Shown: positions 1 to 7,843 of the stretch, one piece after another | How the letters are laid out: every line of letters begins with the position of its first letter | Numbering within the stretch: the stretch's first letter is position 1 | Assembly: GCA_023386315.1 (NCBI GenBank) | Contig: JAEWJZ010000028.1 | Span: 310,001-374,000 of the forward strand | DNA from: Bacillota bacterium | GTDB taxonomy: Bacteria; Bacillota; Clostridia; Lachnospirales; Lachnospiraceae | DNA length: 64,000 nucleotides | Direction: 5' to 3' | Translations under genes and position numbers: made by a program | The notes under the pieces: generated by a model | What the model was told of the DNA's origin: nothing | The model's input: only the letters and a program-made list of their open reading frames with translations | Databases searched by the model: none

Positions 1-1
1 C

Positions 2-751
2 CTGGACGGATATTATCCGGTGGATATTACAAAAAAATTTCAGCTGGATCGGGAATTTGATTTTGTGATACATCTGGCTGCTTTAAACCGTACTAATATT
101 GGAGCAGGCATCGACAGCCGGATTTTTTGGCAGGTAAATGTGGAAGGAACAAAAAATCTCATTGAATCCTGCGGATATTCTAAATTTATTTATATTTCCA
201 CTGCTGCAGTTTACGCGAGAGAAGGTAAGATCATCACAGAGGAATCTCCTGTCGTTCCAGAGGGAAATTACGCTAAGACAAAATATGAAGCGGAGCTCCT
301 CTGCCAGAGCGTGATTCCCTGTAAGAAGCTGATGATTCTCCGCCCTGTTAACATCTCCGGGGCCGGGCAAAAGAAAATTGCAGCGGTTCCCCTGTTCTTT
401 GACCGGGCAGAAAACCATGAAGCATTGGAGCTTTTTGTATCTCCTTCTAAGATCATTCAGTTACTTGATGTAACTGATTTTACCCAGGCCATCAGTCAGT
501 GCCTTGATTATTATTGCAGCGGCATCTTTAACTTAGCCCCGGACGATTCTATGACTATGCTTCAATTGATAAATAAGATACGTAAGTTATGCAATTCTAA
601 GTCTTCACTGGTTATAAAGGAAGTAAAAGAGGAGGCTCCTTCCCTTATTTGTGCTGAAAAAGCCCGGCAGAAGTTGTCTTTTCAGGCATCAAAGTCCATG
701 AATCATATACTGGAGGATTACTATGAGTCACGAAAGGGAGGAACGAAATAA
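2..751 (+). CDS. NAD-dependent epimerase/dehydratase (extended SDR), 5' partial
   Basis: The frame is open back to base 2, so the gene begins before the window and the N-terminal GxxGxxG nucleotide loop is missing; a GTG at 20 is only an internal codon. What remains is the body of an extended short-chain dehydrogenase of the sugar-nucleotide epimerase type: a VIHLAA strand, the ISTAAVY strand that carries the catalytic Ser, and YAKTKYEAE with the Tyr-x3-Lys pair, followed by ILRPVNI, the usual substrate-side turn. The substrate cannot be read. The stop overlaps the start of the LmbE-type gene by one base (TAATG), so the two are translationally coupled and probably act on the same sugar or glycoside. 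Family call is secure; exact reaction is not. Confidence 0.85.
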   Translation: MDGYYPVDITKKFQLDREFDFVIHLAALNRTNIGAGIDSRIFWQVNVEGTKNLIESCGYSKFIYISTAAVYAREGKIITEESPVVPEGNYAKTKYEAELLCQSVIPCKKLMILRPVNISGAGQKKIAAVPLFFDRAENHEALELFVSPSKIIQLLDVTDFTQAISQCLDYYCSGIFNLAPDDSMTMLQLINKIRKLCNSKSSLVIKEVKEEAPSLICAEKARQKLSFQASKSMNHILEDYYESRKGGTK

Positions 752-1383
752 TGAAAGTACTGGTAATAGCATCCCATATTGATGATGAGGTGTTAGGGTG
801 CGGAGGAACCATAAAAAGACATACAAAAGCAGGAGATCAGGTTTATGTGGTGTTTATCAGTTCAAAGTATTCCAGGCGCTTTGATGAAACGCTTATGAAT
901 ACAAGAAAATCACATGCAAAGAAAGCTGCAGAAGTGTTGGGAATTCAGGAGATATTCTTTGCAGACCATCCCCTCATCATGTTAGATACCATTCCCCAGC
1001 TGGATATAGTAACGTCTCTGGAGCAAATTATCTTTGAGATAAAGCCAGAAGTTTTATACTGCCATTATGATGCGGATATGAATTCGGATCATCGGATCGT
1101 TTCTCAGGCAGCCATGGTCTGGTGCCGGCCTTCAAAAACTCCTTTTCTAAAAAAAGTATTATTTTATGAAATATTTGCTTCCACACAAAAGTTTAATCCC
1201 AATTACTATGTGGATATCAGCGATGAGATCGAGGATAAGCTGGCGGCTCTTTCTGTATATTCTACAGAAAACAATGCCCAGACCAGAACCTTGGACACCA
1301 GCAGATTGGTGGCAGGATATCGGGGAGCGGAAATCAATACGGCTTATGCGGAAGCATTTTATTTATACCGGGAAATTGTATAA
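751..1383 (+). CDS. LmbE/PIG-L family deacetylase
   Basis: 210 aa, usual length for the PIG-L/LmbE fold. These zinc enzymes remove N-acetyl groups from GlcNAc-type sugars or from intermediates such as GlcNAc-inositol and bacillithiol precursors. Seen here: SHIDDEVLGCGGT at residues 8-20, the zinc and base motif that is usually HPDDE (the Pro is Ile here), and HYDADMNSDHR around residue 110, the second metal-binding stretch with the expected DH. The start is the ATG that overlaps the upstream SDR stop, with GGGAGG just before it. Operon position between an SDR and an acyltransferase suggests deacetylation followed by re-acylation of an amino sugar, which is inference. Confidence 0.85.
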   Translation: MKVLVIASHIDDEVLGCGGTIKRHTKAGDQVYVVFISSKYSRRFDETLMNTRKSHAKKAAEVLGIQEIFFADHPLIMLDTIPQLDIVTSLEQIIFEIKPEVLYCHYDADMNSDHRIVSQAAMVWCRPSKTPFLKKVLFYEIFASTQKFNPNYYVDISDEIEDKLAALSVYSTENNAQTRTLDTSRLVAGYRGAEINTAYAEAFYLYREIV

Positions 1384-1434
1384 ATAAAATCTATTTCAAA
1401 AACAGTCGGAATCATAAAGGTATAGGAGACAACT

Positions 1435-2358
1435 ATGGAACATAACCTTGAAAAGAAAAACAGTATGGCAATGATGTTTGCCGGAATCGGTACGGATTAC
1501 CGGAAGATAATCCATAAAATTCCAGAGAAGGTAAGAAAAAGAATCCGTCAGCTGTCAGCCTTATTAAAAGACAGATATGAACTGGATATCGATGCCTATC
1601 TTAATGGTGATCCTCTGGATGCGGAAAACAATTTCTATAACTGGCTGACGATCTATACCTGTGATTATACCATATACGAGTGGTATGTCTCCCACGGTGT
1701 GGTTGCGGACTATCTGATTGGGTATAGCATGGGGCTCATAACGGCACTGGCCTGCAGCCATGCCATTACGTTTGAGGAAGGGGCCTTTTTGCTTTATGAA
1801 ATCAACCGGAAAGAAAGCAAAAAAGAGGGCATGGCAACCATCATCGGGTTTGAGAAAGAGGCGCTTGTCCAGATCATAAAGGATAGCCAGTGTGAGGACA
1901 AGGTGTTTATCGCCTGCGAAAATAATCCCTATTGTTTTGGAATTTCAGGATATGAAAATTTCATTCAGTCGGTATGCAATCTGGCAGCAGAGAGGGGGGC
2001 GCTCAATATTTATACCATTGATTCCAAATTTGCATTTCACACCCCCCTGTATCATATACCGGAGAGGGATTTGTCGGTCAGCGTAGCTAAGATCAAAGTG
2101 GTTGATTCCGCCATTCCTGTGGTGTCAGCCATCGATCAGAGCATTTTGTGGAAAGCTCAGGATCTTTCGGATGAATTGATAAGGAACATGTACTGCACCG
2201 TGAAGTGGGGGAGTTTAATTACCTCACTCTCACAGTCAGGAACCAGACATTTTATTGAGGCAGGGCTTGGGAAGGGACTGACTAAAATCTCAAGATCCAT
2301 GGAAGATACCTGCAGGTTTGATACCTTTGACACTATAAGCAGAGACATAGCAGAGTAA
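1435..2358 (+). CDS. Stand-alone FabD-like acyltransferase domain
   Basis: 307 aa with the layout of a malonyl-CoA:ACP transacylase or polyketide AT domain. The nucleophile elbow is GYSMG with Ser98, an Arg sits in the INRKES stretch where ATs hold a dicarboxylate, FHTPLY near residue 203 supplies the catalytic His, and EAGLGKGL near the end matches the EVGPGKxL segment. Odd: the N-terminal oxyanion motif, normally FPGQGSQ, reads FAGIGTDY, so the Gln is Ile. Together with a GYS rather than GHS elbow this argues against housekeeping FabD and for a discrete acyltransferase of a biosynthetic pathway. It follows the LmbE gene by about 50 bases and closes the operon. Confidence 0.75.
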   Translation: MEHNLEKKNSMAMMFAGIGTDYRKIIHKIPEKVRKRIRQLSALLKDRYELDIDAYLNGDPLDAENNFYNWLTIYTCDYTIYEWYVSHGVVADYLIGYSMGLITALACSHAITFEEGAFLLYEINRKESKKEGMATIIGFEKEALVQIIKDSQCEDKVFIACENNPYCFGISGYENFIQSVCNLAAERGALNIYTIDSKFAFHTPLYHIPERDLSVSVAKIKVVDSAIPVVSAIDQSILWKAQDLSDELIRNMYCTVKWGSLITSLSQSGTRHFIEAGLGKGLTKISRSMEDTCRFDTFDTISRDIAE

Positions 2359-2381
2359 ACTGCTCGCTTTTAATGATGATG

Positions 2382-2475
2382 ACTGCACTATTTGACGATA
2401 ATAAGAATATGTGGATAAAGAATTCTGCTCATATCCATTATTCTTTTAAAATCGCTCCAATAGTGCAGTTTTTTG
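2382..2475 (+). terminator. Nested double-hairpin terminator
   Basis: Outer arms ACTGCACTATT (2382-2392) and AATAGTGCAGT (2459-2469) are perfect inverses and run into TTTTTTG. The 66-base interior holds its own near-perfect hairpin (2403-2417 with 2432-2445). Placement after the acyltransferase stop fits an intrinsic terminator; the double inverted structure is larger than usual. Confidence 0.75.
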
Positions 2476-2634
2476 TGATTACAAATAGATAAGCAAAGAA
2501 ATGCAACATTTTGTTGCTTAGTACCATATATTGCCTAATAAAATGGGCAATAATACAATATGCTATAACATTTGCAGAATAGTTCCCAAAATTCAAACAT
2601 TACCATGCGTGCCAGCTTCTGACACGGAAAAAAT

Positions 2635-2699
2635 TTTACAAGAATTTTACCTATAATTAACATAGATAATGCTTTAACTTTTTTTAATTCCTGTATAAT
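2635..2699 (+). promoter_or_regulatory. Putative PhoP-box promoter of the pst operon
   Basis: Three copies of a TTWACM hexamer, TTTACA (2635), TTTACC (2646) and TTAACA (2657), stand exactly 11 bases apart, the helical spacing of Gram-positive PhoP boxes (consensus TTWACA-like repeats). A good -10 TATAAT follows at 2694-2699, with TTTAAC at 2673 as a weak -35. This places the boxes just upstream of the -35, where PhoP activates. The rest of the 438-base gap (2359-2796) holds only the terminator above and AT-rich sequence. A TGTAAAATT at 2721 is an inverted copy of the sequence around the first box. Confidence 0.6.
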
Positions 2700-2796
2700 T
2701 AATAATTGGTGTAAAGAGGATGTAAAATTAAAGTATAGAAAAGGATAAGAGTTTCTTATTAGATTATAATAAGGAGCCGTTAAGTGAGGGTGACGA

Positions 2797-3594
2797 ATGG
2801 ATGATCTTATGTTAAAGTCTGGGCGAAGAGCTAAGATAAAGACAGAAGCGGTGAACCTTTTTTATGGCAGCTTCCAGGCCCTGAGAAATGTTACAATGGA
2901 TATTGAAGAATGTGCTATTACAGCTATAATTGGACCGTCAGGATGCGGGAAATCTTCACTTCTGCGTCTGTTTAACCGTATGAATGACCCGATACCGGGA
3001 GTCAGGGTAGAAGGTAAAATTCTGCTTGATGGTACTTCAATCTATGATAAAAGTATGGATGTCGTTGCACTGAAAAAAAGAGTGGGCATGGTTTTTCAGA
3101 AACCGAATCCATTTCCCATGTCTGTATATGATAATATGGCTTTTGGTCCAAGGCATCACGGAGTAAAACAAAGGGCACGTCTTGATGAGATTGTGGAACG
3201 AAACTTGAACCAGGTGGCTTTATGGGATGAAGTTAAGGACAAATTGAAAGAGTCTGCGTTTGTTCTTTCTCCAGGTCAGCAGCAGCGTCTGTGTATTGCC
3301 CGTGCACTGGCTGTGGAACCTGAGGTTTTATTAATGGATGAGTCGTGCAGCGCGCTTGATCCGGAATCTACCATGCAGGTAGAGGGATTAATGGAAGAAC
3401 TTGCTCAGAAATATACCATTATCATTGTAACTCATAGTATGGAACAGGCGGCGAGAGTGTCTCATATGACTGCATTTATGATGATGGAGGATGACAGAGC
3501 CGGAACATTGGTGGAATACGCCCCAACAGAACAGATTTTTGCCAATCCCAAAGATAAACGTACCGAGGACTATATTACAGGCCGGTTCGGATGA
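2797..3594 (+). CDS. pstB: Phosphate ABC transporter ATPase PstB1 (intact Walker motifs, altered signature)
   Basis: 265 aa, normal PstB length. Powers phosphate import through PstC/PstA at the membrane. Motifs: A-loop Tyr in LFYGSF, Walker [10 protein letters not shown] at 46-54 with Lys52, Q-loop Gln101 in [10 protein letters not shown], Walker B LLMDES with Asp181-Glu182, D-loop SALDP, H-loop His in IVTHSMEQ. The ABC signature, LSGGQ in normal PstB, is LSPGQ at 157-161, and DEPTSALD is DESCSALD. The protein can therefore hold and hydrolyse ATP but offers a damaged signature to its partner. It is the first gene of the operon, ahead of pstS, an unusual order, and has a PstB2 partner with the reverse defects. 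Confidence 0.93.
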   Translation: MDDLMLKSGRRAKIKTEAVNLFYGSFQALRNVTMDIEECAITAIIGPSGCGKSSLLRLFNRMNDPIPGVRVEGKILLDGTSIYDKSMDVVALKKRVGMVFQKPNPFPMSVYDNMAFGPRHHGVKQRARLDEIVERNLNQVALWDEVKDKLKESAFVLSPGQQQRLCIARALAVEPEVLLMDESCSALDPESTMQVEGLMEELAQKYTIIIVTHSMEQAARVSHMTAFMMMEDDRAGTLVEYAPTEQIFANPKDKRTEDYITGRFG

Positions 3595-3685
3595 CAAGTA
3601 TACCAGAGAACATGTAGCTCTTTCTATATTCTGAGAAATGGAGGAAATCAGGCATTCGAGTTTGATGTTTGATTTTTGTGAAGAT

Positions 3686-4534
3686 ATGAAAAAAAGGAAT
3701 GTAACATGCAAATTATTAAAAGAAATAAAAGTATCTGCCTGTGCAGTGATACTGACCGTTTCTATGGGGTTGCTCTCTGGCTGTAACCAGGCACCTGAAT
3801 CAGCGACAATCGTTGCCGGATCAACTTCGGTGCAGCCATATGCTGAGATTCTGGCCGAAGAGTTTATGGCTCAGGACCCTGAGGCCGTGATTGATATCCA
3901 GGGGGGAGGATCCTCCGCTGGTATTACAGCAACCCAGACACACAGTGCTGATATAGGTATGTCCTCCCGTTCATTGGAAGATGGGGAAAAAAACCTGTGG
4001 AGTGTGGAAATTGCCAGGGACGGTCTGGCAATTATTGTGAACCCCGAAAATCCAATAAAAAACCTTACCGCAGATCAGATTCGTGATATTTATGCGGCTG
4101 AAATTACCGACTGGAGTCAGGTGGGAGGCACAAAATCCAAGATCAATATTATTGCGCGGGAAGAAGGGTCCGGCACAAGAAGTGCTTTTACGGAACTGCT
4201 TATGGGCAAGAAAGAGATAACTCCCAAAGCCATCGTTCAGGACTCCAATGGAGCGGTACGCCTATTGGTTGCAGATGACCCCAATGCCATAGGATTTATT
4301 TCTTTAGGTCTGGTTTCGGATGATGTGAAAGCGCTTAACTTAGACGGTGTTGAAGCGACACGGGAAAATATCATGAATAACAGTTATAAACTGTCCAGAC
4401 AGTTTTTGTTTGTCACCAACGGTGAGCCAACAGGAATACAAAAGAGTTTTATTGATTTTACCCTTTCTTTAGAAGGGCAGAAATTACTGAGCAAAGAGGG
4501 ACTTATCCCGTCAGCAGAGGGGGCAGCAAAATGA
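3686..4534 (+). CDS. pstS: Phosphate-binding lipoprotein PstS
   Basis: Solute-binding subunit of the Pst importer, anchored outside the membrane. From the ATG at 3686 the protein starts MKKRN and runs into a hydrophobic stretch and lipobox LLSGC, the lipid-modified Cys. Phosphate-site segments typical of PstS follow: AGSTSVQPY, GGGSSAG, and AREEGSGTRSAF. An upstream in-frame ATG at 3638 would add a hydrophilic 16-residue leader before the signal peptide. Neither start has a strong ribosome site, and the later one is preferred for its signal-peptide shape. The stop overlaps pstC (ATGA). Confidence 0.92.
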   Translation: MKKRNVTCKLLKEIKVSACAVILTVSMGLLSGCNQAPESATIVAGSTSVQPYAEILAEEFMAQDPEAVIDIQGGGSSAGITATQTHSADIGMSSRSLEDGEKNLWSVEIARDGLAIIVNPENPIKNLTADQIRDIYAAEITDWSQVGGTKSKINIIAREEGSGTRSAFTELLMGKKEITPKAIVQDSNGAVRLLVADDPNAIGFISLGLVSDDVKALNLDGVEATRENIMNNSYKLSRQFLFVTNGEPTGIQKSFIDFTLSLEGQKLLSKEGLIPSAEGAAK

Positions 4535-5376
4535 AAAGTTTTAAGGAAAAATTAACGGAGCGTGTGTTTCTCTTAATCGCTCTTTCGACTTTATCGGTAT
4601 TGGCGCTCATCACTGTATTTATATTTATAAAAGGTGTACCGATTATTGCCAAGGTAGGTATTATCAACTTTGTTTTTGGAATGAAATGGGCTCCCAGCCA
4701 GGGTTACTACGGTATTTTCCCGATGATCGTCGGATCGGTATCGGTTACTATAGGGGCAGCTATCATAGGAGTACCCATCGCCATTTGCTGCAGCATATTT
4801 TTGGCTGAGTTTGCTCCTGTAAAACTTAGAAATATATTCAGGCCCGCCATTCAGTTACTGGCTGCTATTCCTTCCGTTGTATACGGGTTCTGGGGAGTTT
4901 TATTCGTTGTGCCTGCGATCCGTAAATACCTGGGAGGGCCTGGTTTAAGCATACTGGCAGGTTCCATAATTCTGGGTATTATGATTTTGCCAACCATAAT
5001 AAGTATCACCGAAGTATCCCTTCTTGCACTGCCCCGCCATTACAAAGACGGTGCACTTGCGCTGGGGCTGACACAGTGGCAGACAATCCGTTCCCTGCTG
5101 CTGCCCGCTGCAAAATCAGGTATTGTTGCTGCTATTATTTTAGGTTTAGGAAGAGCAATTGGTGAAACAATGGCGGTAATTATGGTTCTGGGCAATGCGG
5201 TTGCACTTCCTCAGTCCGTTCTTGACCCTGTCAGAACGCTGACCACAAATATCGGCATTGAAATGGGATATGCATCCGGTGAACACCAGCAGGCGCTTTT
5301 TGCTACGGGTATTGTATTATTTGTTATTATCATGATTTTAAATGCGACTGCCCAGTACATTACACGAAAGAGGTGA
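4531..5376 (+). CDS. pstC: Phosphate ABC transporter permease PstC
   Basis: 281 aa inner-membrane permease with six predicted hydrophobic spans. It has the ABC-permease EAA-type loop between spans: DGALALGLTQWQTI, followed by LGLGRAIGETMAV, a hallmark of PstC/PstA. The AAIPSVVYGFWG motif before it is also diagnostic. It forms the channel with PstA; the EAA loop contacts the ATPases. Start overlaps the pstS stop by four bases, so the genes are coupled. Confidence 0.93.
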   Translation: MKSFKEKLTERVFLLIALSTLSVLALITVFIFIKGVPIIAKVGIINFVFGMKWAPSQGYYGIFPMIVGSVSVTIGAAIIGVPIAICCSIFLAEFAPVKLRNIFRPAIQLLAAIPSVVYGFWGVLFVVPAIRKYLGGPGLSILAGSIILGIMILPTIISITEVSLLALPRHYKDGALALGLTQWQTIRSLLLPAAKSGIVAAIILGLGRAIGETMAVIMVLGNAVALPQSVLDPVRTLTTNIGIEMGYASGEHQQALFATGIVLFVIIMILNATAQYITRKR

Positions 5377-5383
5377 TTTCACT

Positions 5384-6220
5384 ATGAGAATGAATGCAAA
5401 CACTTCACAAAAGATAGCAAAATTTACGATTTGGGCGGCTGCTCTTTTTGTAATTGCAATTCTTTTTTCCATCATTGCATATATATTAATAAAGGGTATC
5501 CCTATGCTCAGCTGGAGGTTTTTAACGGATATTCCCAGGGACATGGGCCGTTCCGGCGGTATTGCCTCCTCCATTGTCGGGACTCTGGTTGTAACTGCAG
5601 TGGCCGTTATTGTGGCAACACCATTTGGCATTGGAACAGCAATCTATCTTACTGAGTACACAAGAGAGGGAAGAATCACCCGTATTATCCGTTTCAGTGC
5701 CGAATCTCTGGCTGGTATCCCTTCAATTGTATATGGACTTTTCGGTTTTATCTTTTTTGTGATATACTTAAAAATGGGCTGGTCAATTTTGTCCGGTGGA
5801 TTAACCATGGCGATTATGATTCTGCCTACGATCATACGTACATCGGAAGAGGCGATCCGTACTGTTCCACAGCTATACAGGGAGGTTGGATTCTCTCTGG
5901 GATTGACGAAATTACAGACGATAACCAGGACGGTACTCCCATCAGCGCTTCCTGGTATCGTAAATGGAGTGATATTAAGTATCGGCAGATGTGTAGCTGA
6001 AACAGCTGCGGTTATTTTAACGGCCGGTTCAGCACTTCGTATGCCTGAATCACTGTTTTCCCCGACCCGGACGATGGCAGTACATTTTTATATACTGGCG
6101 AGGGAGGGAATATCCATGGATAACGCTTACGGAACAGCAGCGCTACTCATTATTCTGATTCTTCTGCTTAATGTAGGTTTCAATATGCTGGTCAATCGAT
6201 TTATAGCGAAGGGCCGTTAA
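5384..6220 (+). CDS. pstA: Phosphate ABC transporter permease PstA
   Basis: 278 aa from the ATG at 5384, which has AGAGGTGA eight bases upstream; a longer frame from 5342 overlaps pstC and has no ribosome site. Six hydrophobic spans, a LAGIPSIVYGLFG motif, and an EAA-type loop REVGFSLGLTKLQTI followed by SIGRCVAETAAV mark PstA. It pairs with PstC in the membrane. Seven bases separate it from pstC and ten from pstB2. Confidence 0.92.
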   Translation: MRMNANTSQKIAKFTIWAAALFVIAILFSIIAYILIKGIPMLSWRFLTDIPRDMGRSGGIASSIVGTLVVTAVAVIVATPFGIGTAIYLTEYTREGRITRIIRFSAESLAGIPSIVYGLFGFIFFVIYLKMGWSILSGGLTMAIMILPTIIRTSEEAIRTVPQLYREVGFSLGLTKLQTITRTVLPSALPGIVNGVILSIGRCVAETAAVILTAGSALRMPESLFSPTRTMAVHFYILAREGISMDNAYGTAALLIILILLLNVGFNMLVNRFIAKGR

Positions 6221-6230
6221 GAGGTGAAAA

Positions 6231-6992
6231 ATGACGCAGAAAGCAAAAATAGATATAAAGGGATTAAATTTCTTTTACGAACAAAAACAGGTTATTAAAG
6301 AACTGAACCTGGAAATACCCGAAAATCGGATTCTGGGTATTTTTGGTCCGGCAAACAGTGGTATCACAACACTGCTTCGCACATTGAACCGGCTGAGTGA
6401 CCTAACGGCAGGAGCCCGTCAGGAGGGTGAGATACTGTTAGACGGGAAAAACATCTTTGCCCCGGACGTTAATGTGACAGAACTGCGCCGCAGGGTAGGG
6501 ATGGTTTTTGATGTACCGACGCCTCTGCCTATGTCCATTTTTGACAATGTGGCGTTGGGACCCCGTATGGGAGGAATGAAATCTAAGACAGATCTGGAAG
6601 AAAAAGTAGAAACGTCTCTGCGGATGTCAGCTCTCTGGGATGATGTCAAAGATAGACTGGATACTCCCGCAGCCAGATTATCAGGCGGCCAGCAGCAGCG
6701 TCTGTGCATTGCCAGGGTTCTGGCTCTTGAGCCGGAGGTTATTCTGCTCGACAGACCATGTTCGGCACTTGACCCCATATCAACAGCGAAGATTGAGGAA
6801 TCTTTAGTTCAGCTGAAAGAGCAGTACACCATTGTCATTGCTCCCCACACGGTTCAGCAGGCCGGACGTATTGCGGACCGGGTAGCATTCATGCTGATGG
6901 GAGATTTAATAGAACAAGGCTATACCCAGGAAGTTTTTTCATTCCCCAGGGATAAGCGGACTAATGACTACCTCACCGGTAGATTCGGCTAA
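6231..6992 (+). CDS. pstB: Degenerate PstB2 ATPase (intact LSGGQ signature, broken Walker A/B and Q-loop)
   Basis: 253 aa and clearly a PstB by overall sequence (LNRLSD, PMSIFDNVALGPR, NDYLTGRFG ending), yet the nucleotide site is ruined. Walker A reads GPANSGITT at 39-47, with Ile45 where the phosphate-binding Lys belongs. The Q-loop Gln is Asp94 (VFDVPTP). Walker B is LLDRP with Arg175 instead of the catalytic Glu. The signature LSGGQQQR at 150-157, the D-loop SALDP and the H-loop His (APHTVQQ) are kept. The frame is intact and the remaining motifs are conserved, so this is a maintained protein, not decay. It should pair with PstB1 to give one working ATP site. Confidence 0.9.
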   Translation: MTQKAKIDIKGLNFFYEQKQVIKELNLEIPENRILGIFGPANSGITTLLRTLNRLSDLTAGARQEGEILLDGKNIFAPDVNVTELRRRVGMVFDVPTPLPMSIFDNVALGPRMGGMKSKTDLEEKVETSLRMSALWDDVKDRLDTPAARLSGGQQQRLCIARVLALEPEVILLDRPCSALDPISTAKIEESLVQLKEQYTIVIAPHTVQQAGRIADRVAFMLMGDLIEQGYTQEVFSFPRDKRTNDYLTGRFG

Positions 6993-7009
6993 AAAAGGAG
7001 ATGAAAATT

Positions 7010-7663
7010 TTGGTTAGAGAACATTTTACACAGAAGATGACTGAAGTAAAGCAGAAGGTAGTAGAAATGGGAGCCCTGGTCGATCATATTATTGAAATCG
7101 CAGTCACTTCTTCACAGACACAGGATCTTGATCTTGCTAAAAGCGTAAGTGATAAAGATGACGAAATAGATGAGTTAGAGCTTGAAATTGAAAAGGAGTG
7201 TATCATGCTTCTTGCTCTTCAGCAGCCTCTCGCCAAGGACTTAAGGACAATTACATCAGTTCTGAAAATTATAACAGATCTGGAAAGAATGGGAGACAAT
7301 GCGGTAAATATTGCAAATATTACACTTGAGATAGGAAAAGAACCAATCATTAATTCCATCACCAATATTCCAAAGATGGCAGAAATTGGCCGGGAAATGT
7401 TAAAAATGAGCATTGACGCCTTTGTAAATCAGGATATTGCTCTGGCAGAAAAAGCTGCTGAGAGGGATGAGGAGGTTGACAGCCTCTATGAAACCGTTAT
7501 TAATGATATCCTTAATATTATTACAGAAAAAAGAGAACTTACAAAACAGGGGACGAAACTTATGTTCTTAGGACGGTACCTTGAAAGAATTGCTGACCAT
7601 TCCACAAATATATGTGAAAGAACCATATATATGATTTCAGGTGAGTTAAAGGAAATAAATTAG
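7010..7663 (+). CDS. phoU: Phosphate uptake regulator PhoU
   Basis: 217 aa with the two repeated three-helix PhoU bundles: the first holds EKECIMLLALQQPLAKDLRTI and DLERMGDNAVNI, the second TKQGTKLMFLGRYLERIADHSTNI. The ExxxD and DxxxD patterns in both repeats are the metal-binding motifs of the family. PhoU links the Pst transporter to the PhoR kinase and lowers uptake when phosphate is plentiful. Start: AAAAAAGGAG abuts the ATG at 7001 with no spacer, whereas the in-frame TTG at 7010 has a nine-base spacer, so TTG is preferred. It is the last gene of the operon, before a strong terminator. Confidence 0.92.
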   Translation: MVREHFTQKMTEVKQKVVEMGALVDHIIEIAVTSSQTQDLDLAKSVSDKDDEIDELELEIEKECIMLLALQQPLAKDLRTITSVLKIITDLERMGDNAVNIANITLEIGKEPIINSITNIPKMAEIGREMLKMSIDAFVNQDIALAEKAAERDEEVDSLYETVINDILNIITEKRELTKQGTKLMFLGRYLERIADHSTNICERTIYMISGELKEIN

Positions 7664-7692
7664 AGGCGTATAAGATAATCATTAGTTTCCAT

Positions 7693-7732
7693 GGGGAAAG
7701 ATCATTTTTTAAATCTTTCCCCTTTGCCTTTA
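7693..7732 (+). terminator. Intrinsic terminator of the pst operon
   Basis: Ten-base perfect stem GGGGAAAGAT (7693-7702) with ATCTTTCCCC (7713-7722), ten-base loop, followed by TTTGCCTTTATC. Confidence 0.85.
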
Positions 7733-7843
7733 TCATTTATCAATCATTCAATGGTGATAGCTTGTGAAGCCATAATAAAAGGGTTACAATATCCTTGTTA
7801 CAATGCACATAGCCGGTTTTTCCCATTGGAGGAAGGAGATTAA

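Noticed and set aside
6231..6992. pstB2 as a pseudogene
   Set aside because: Full-length frame, good ribosome site, kept LSGGQ, D-loop and H-loop, and complementary changes in PstB1 argue for a maintained protein.
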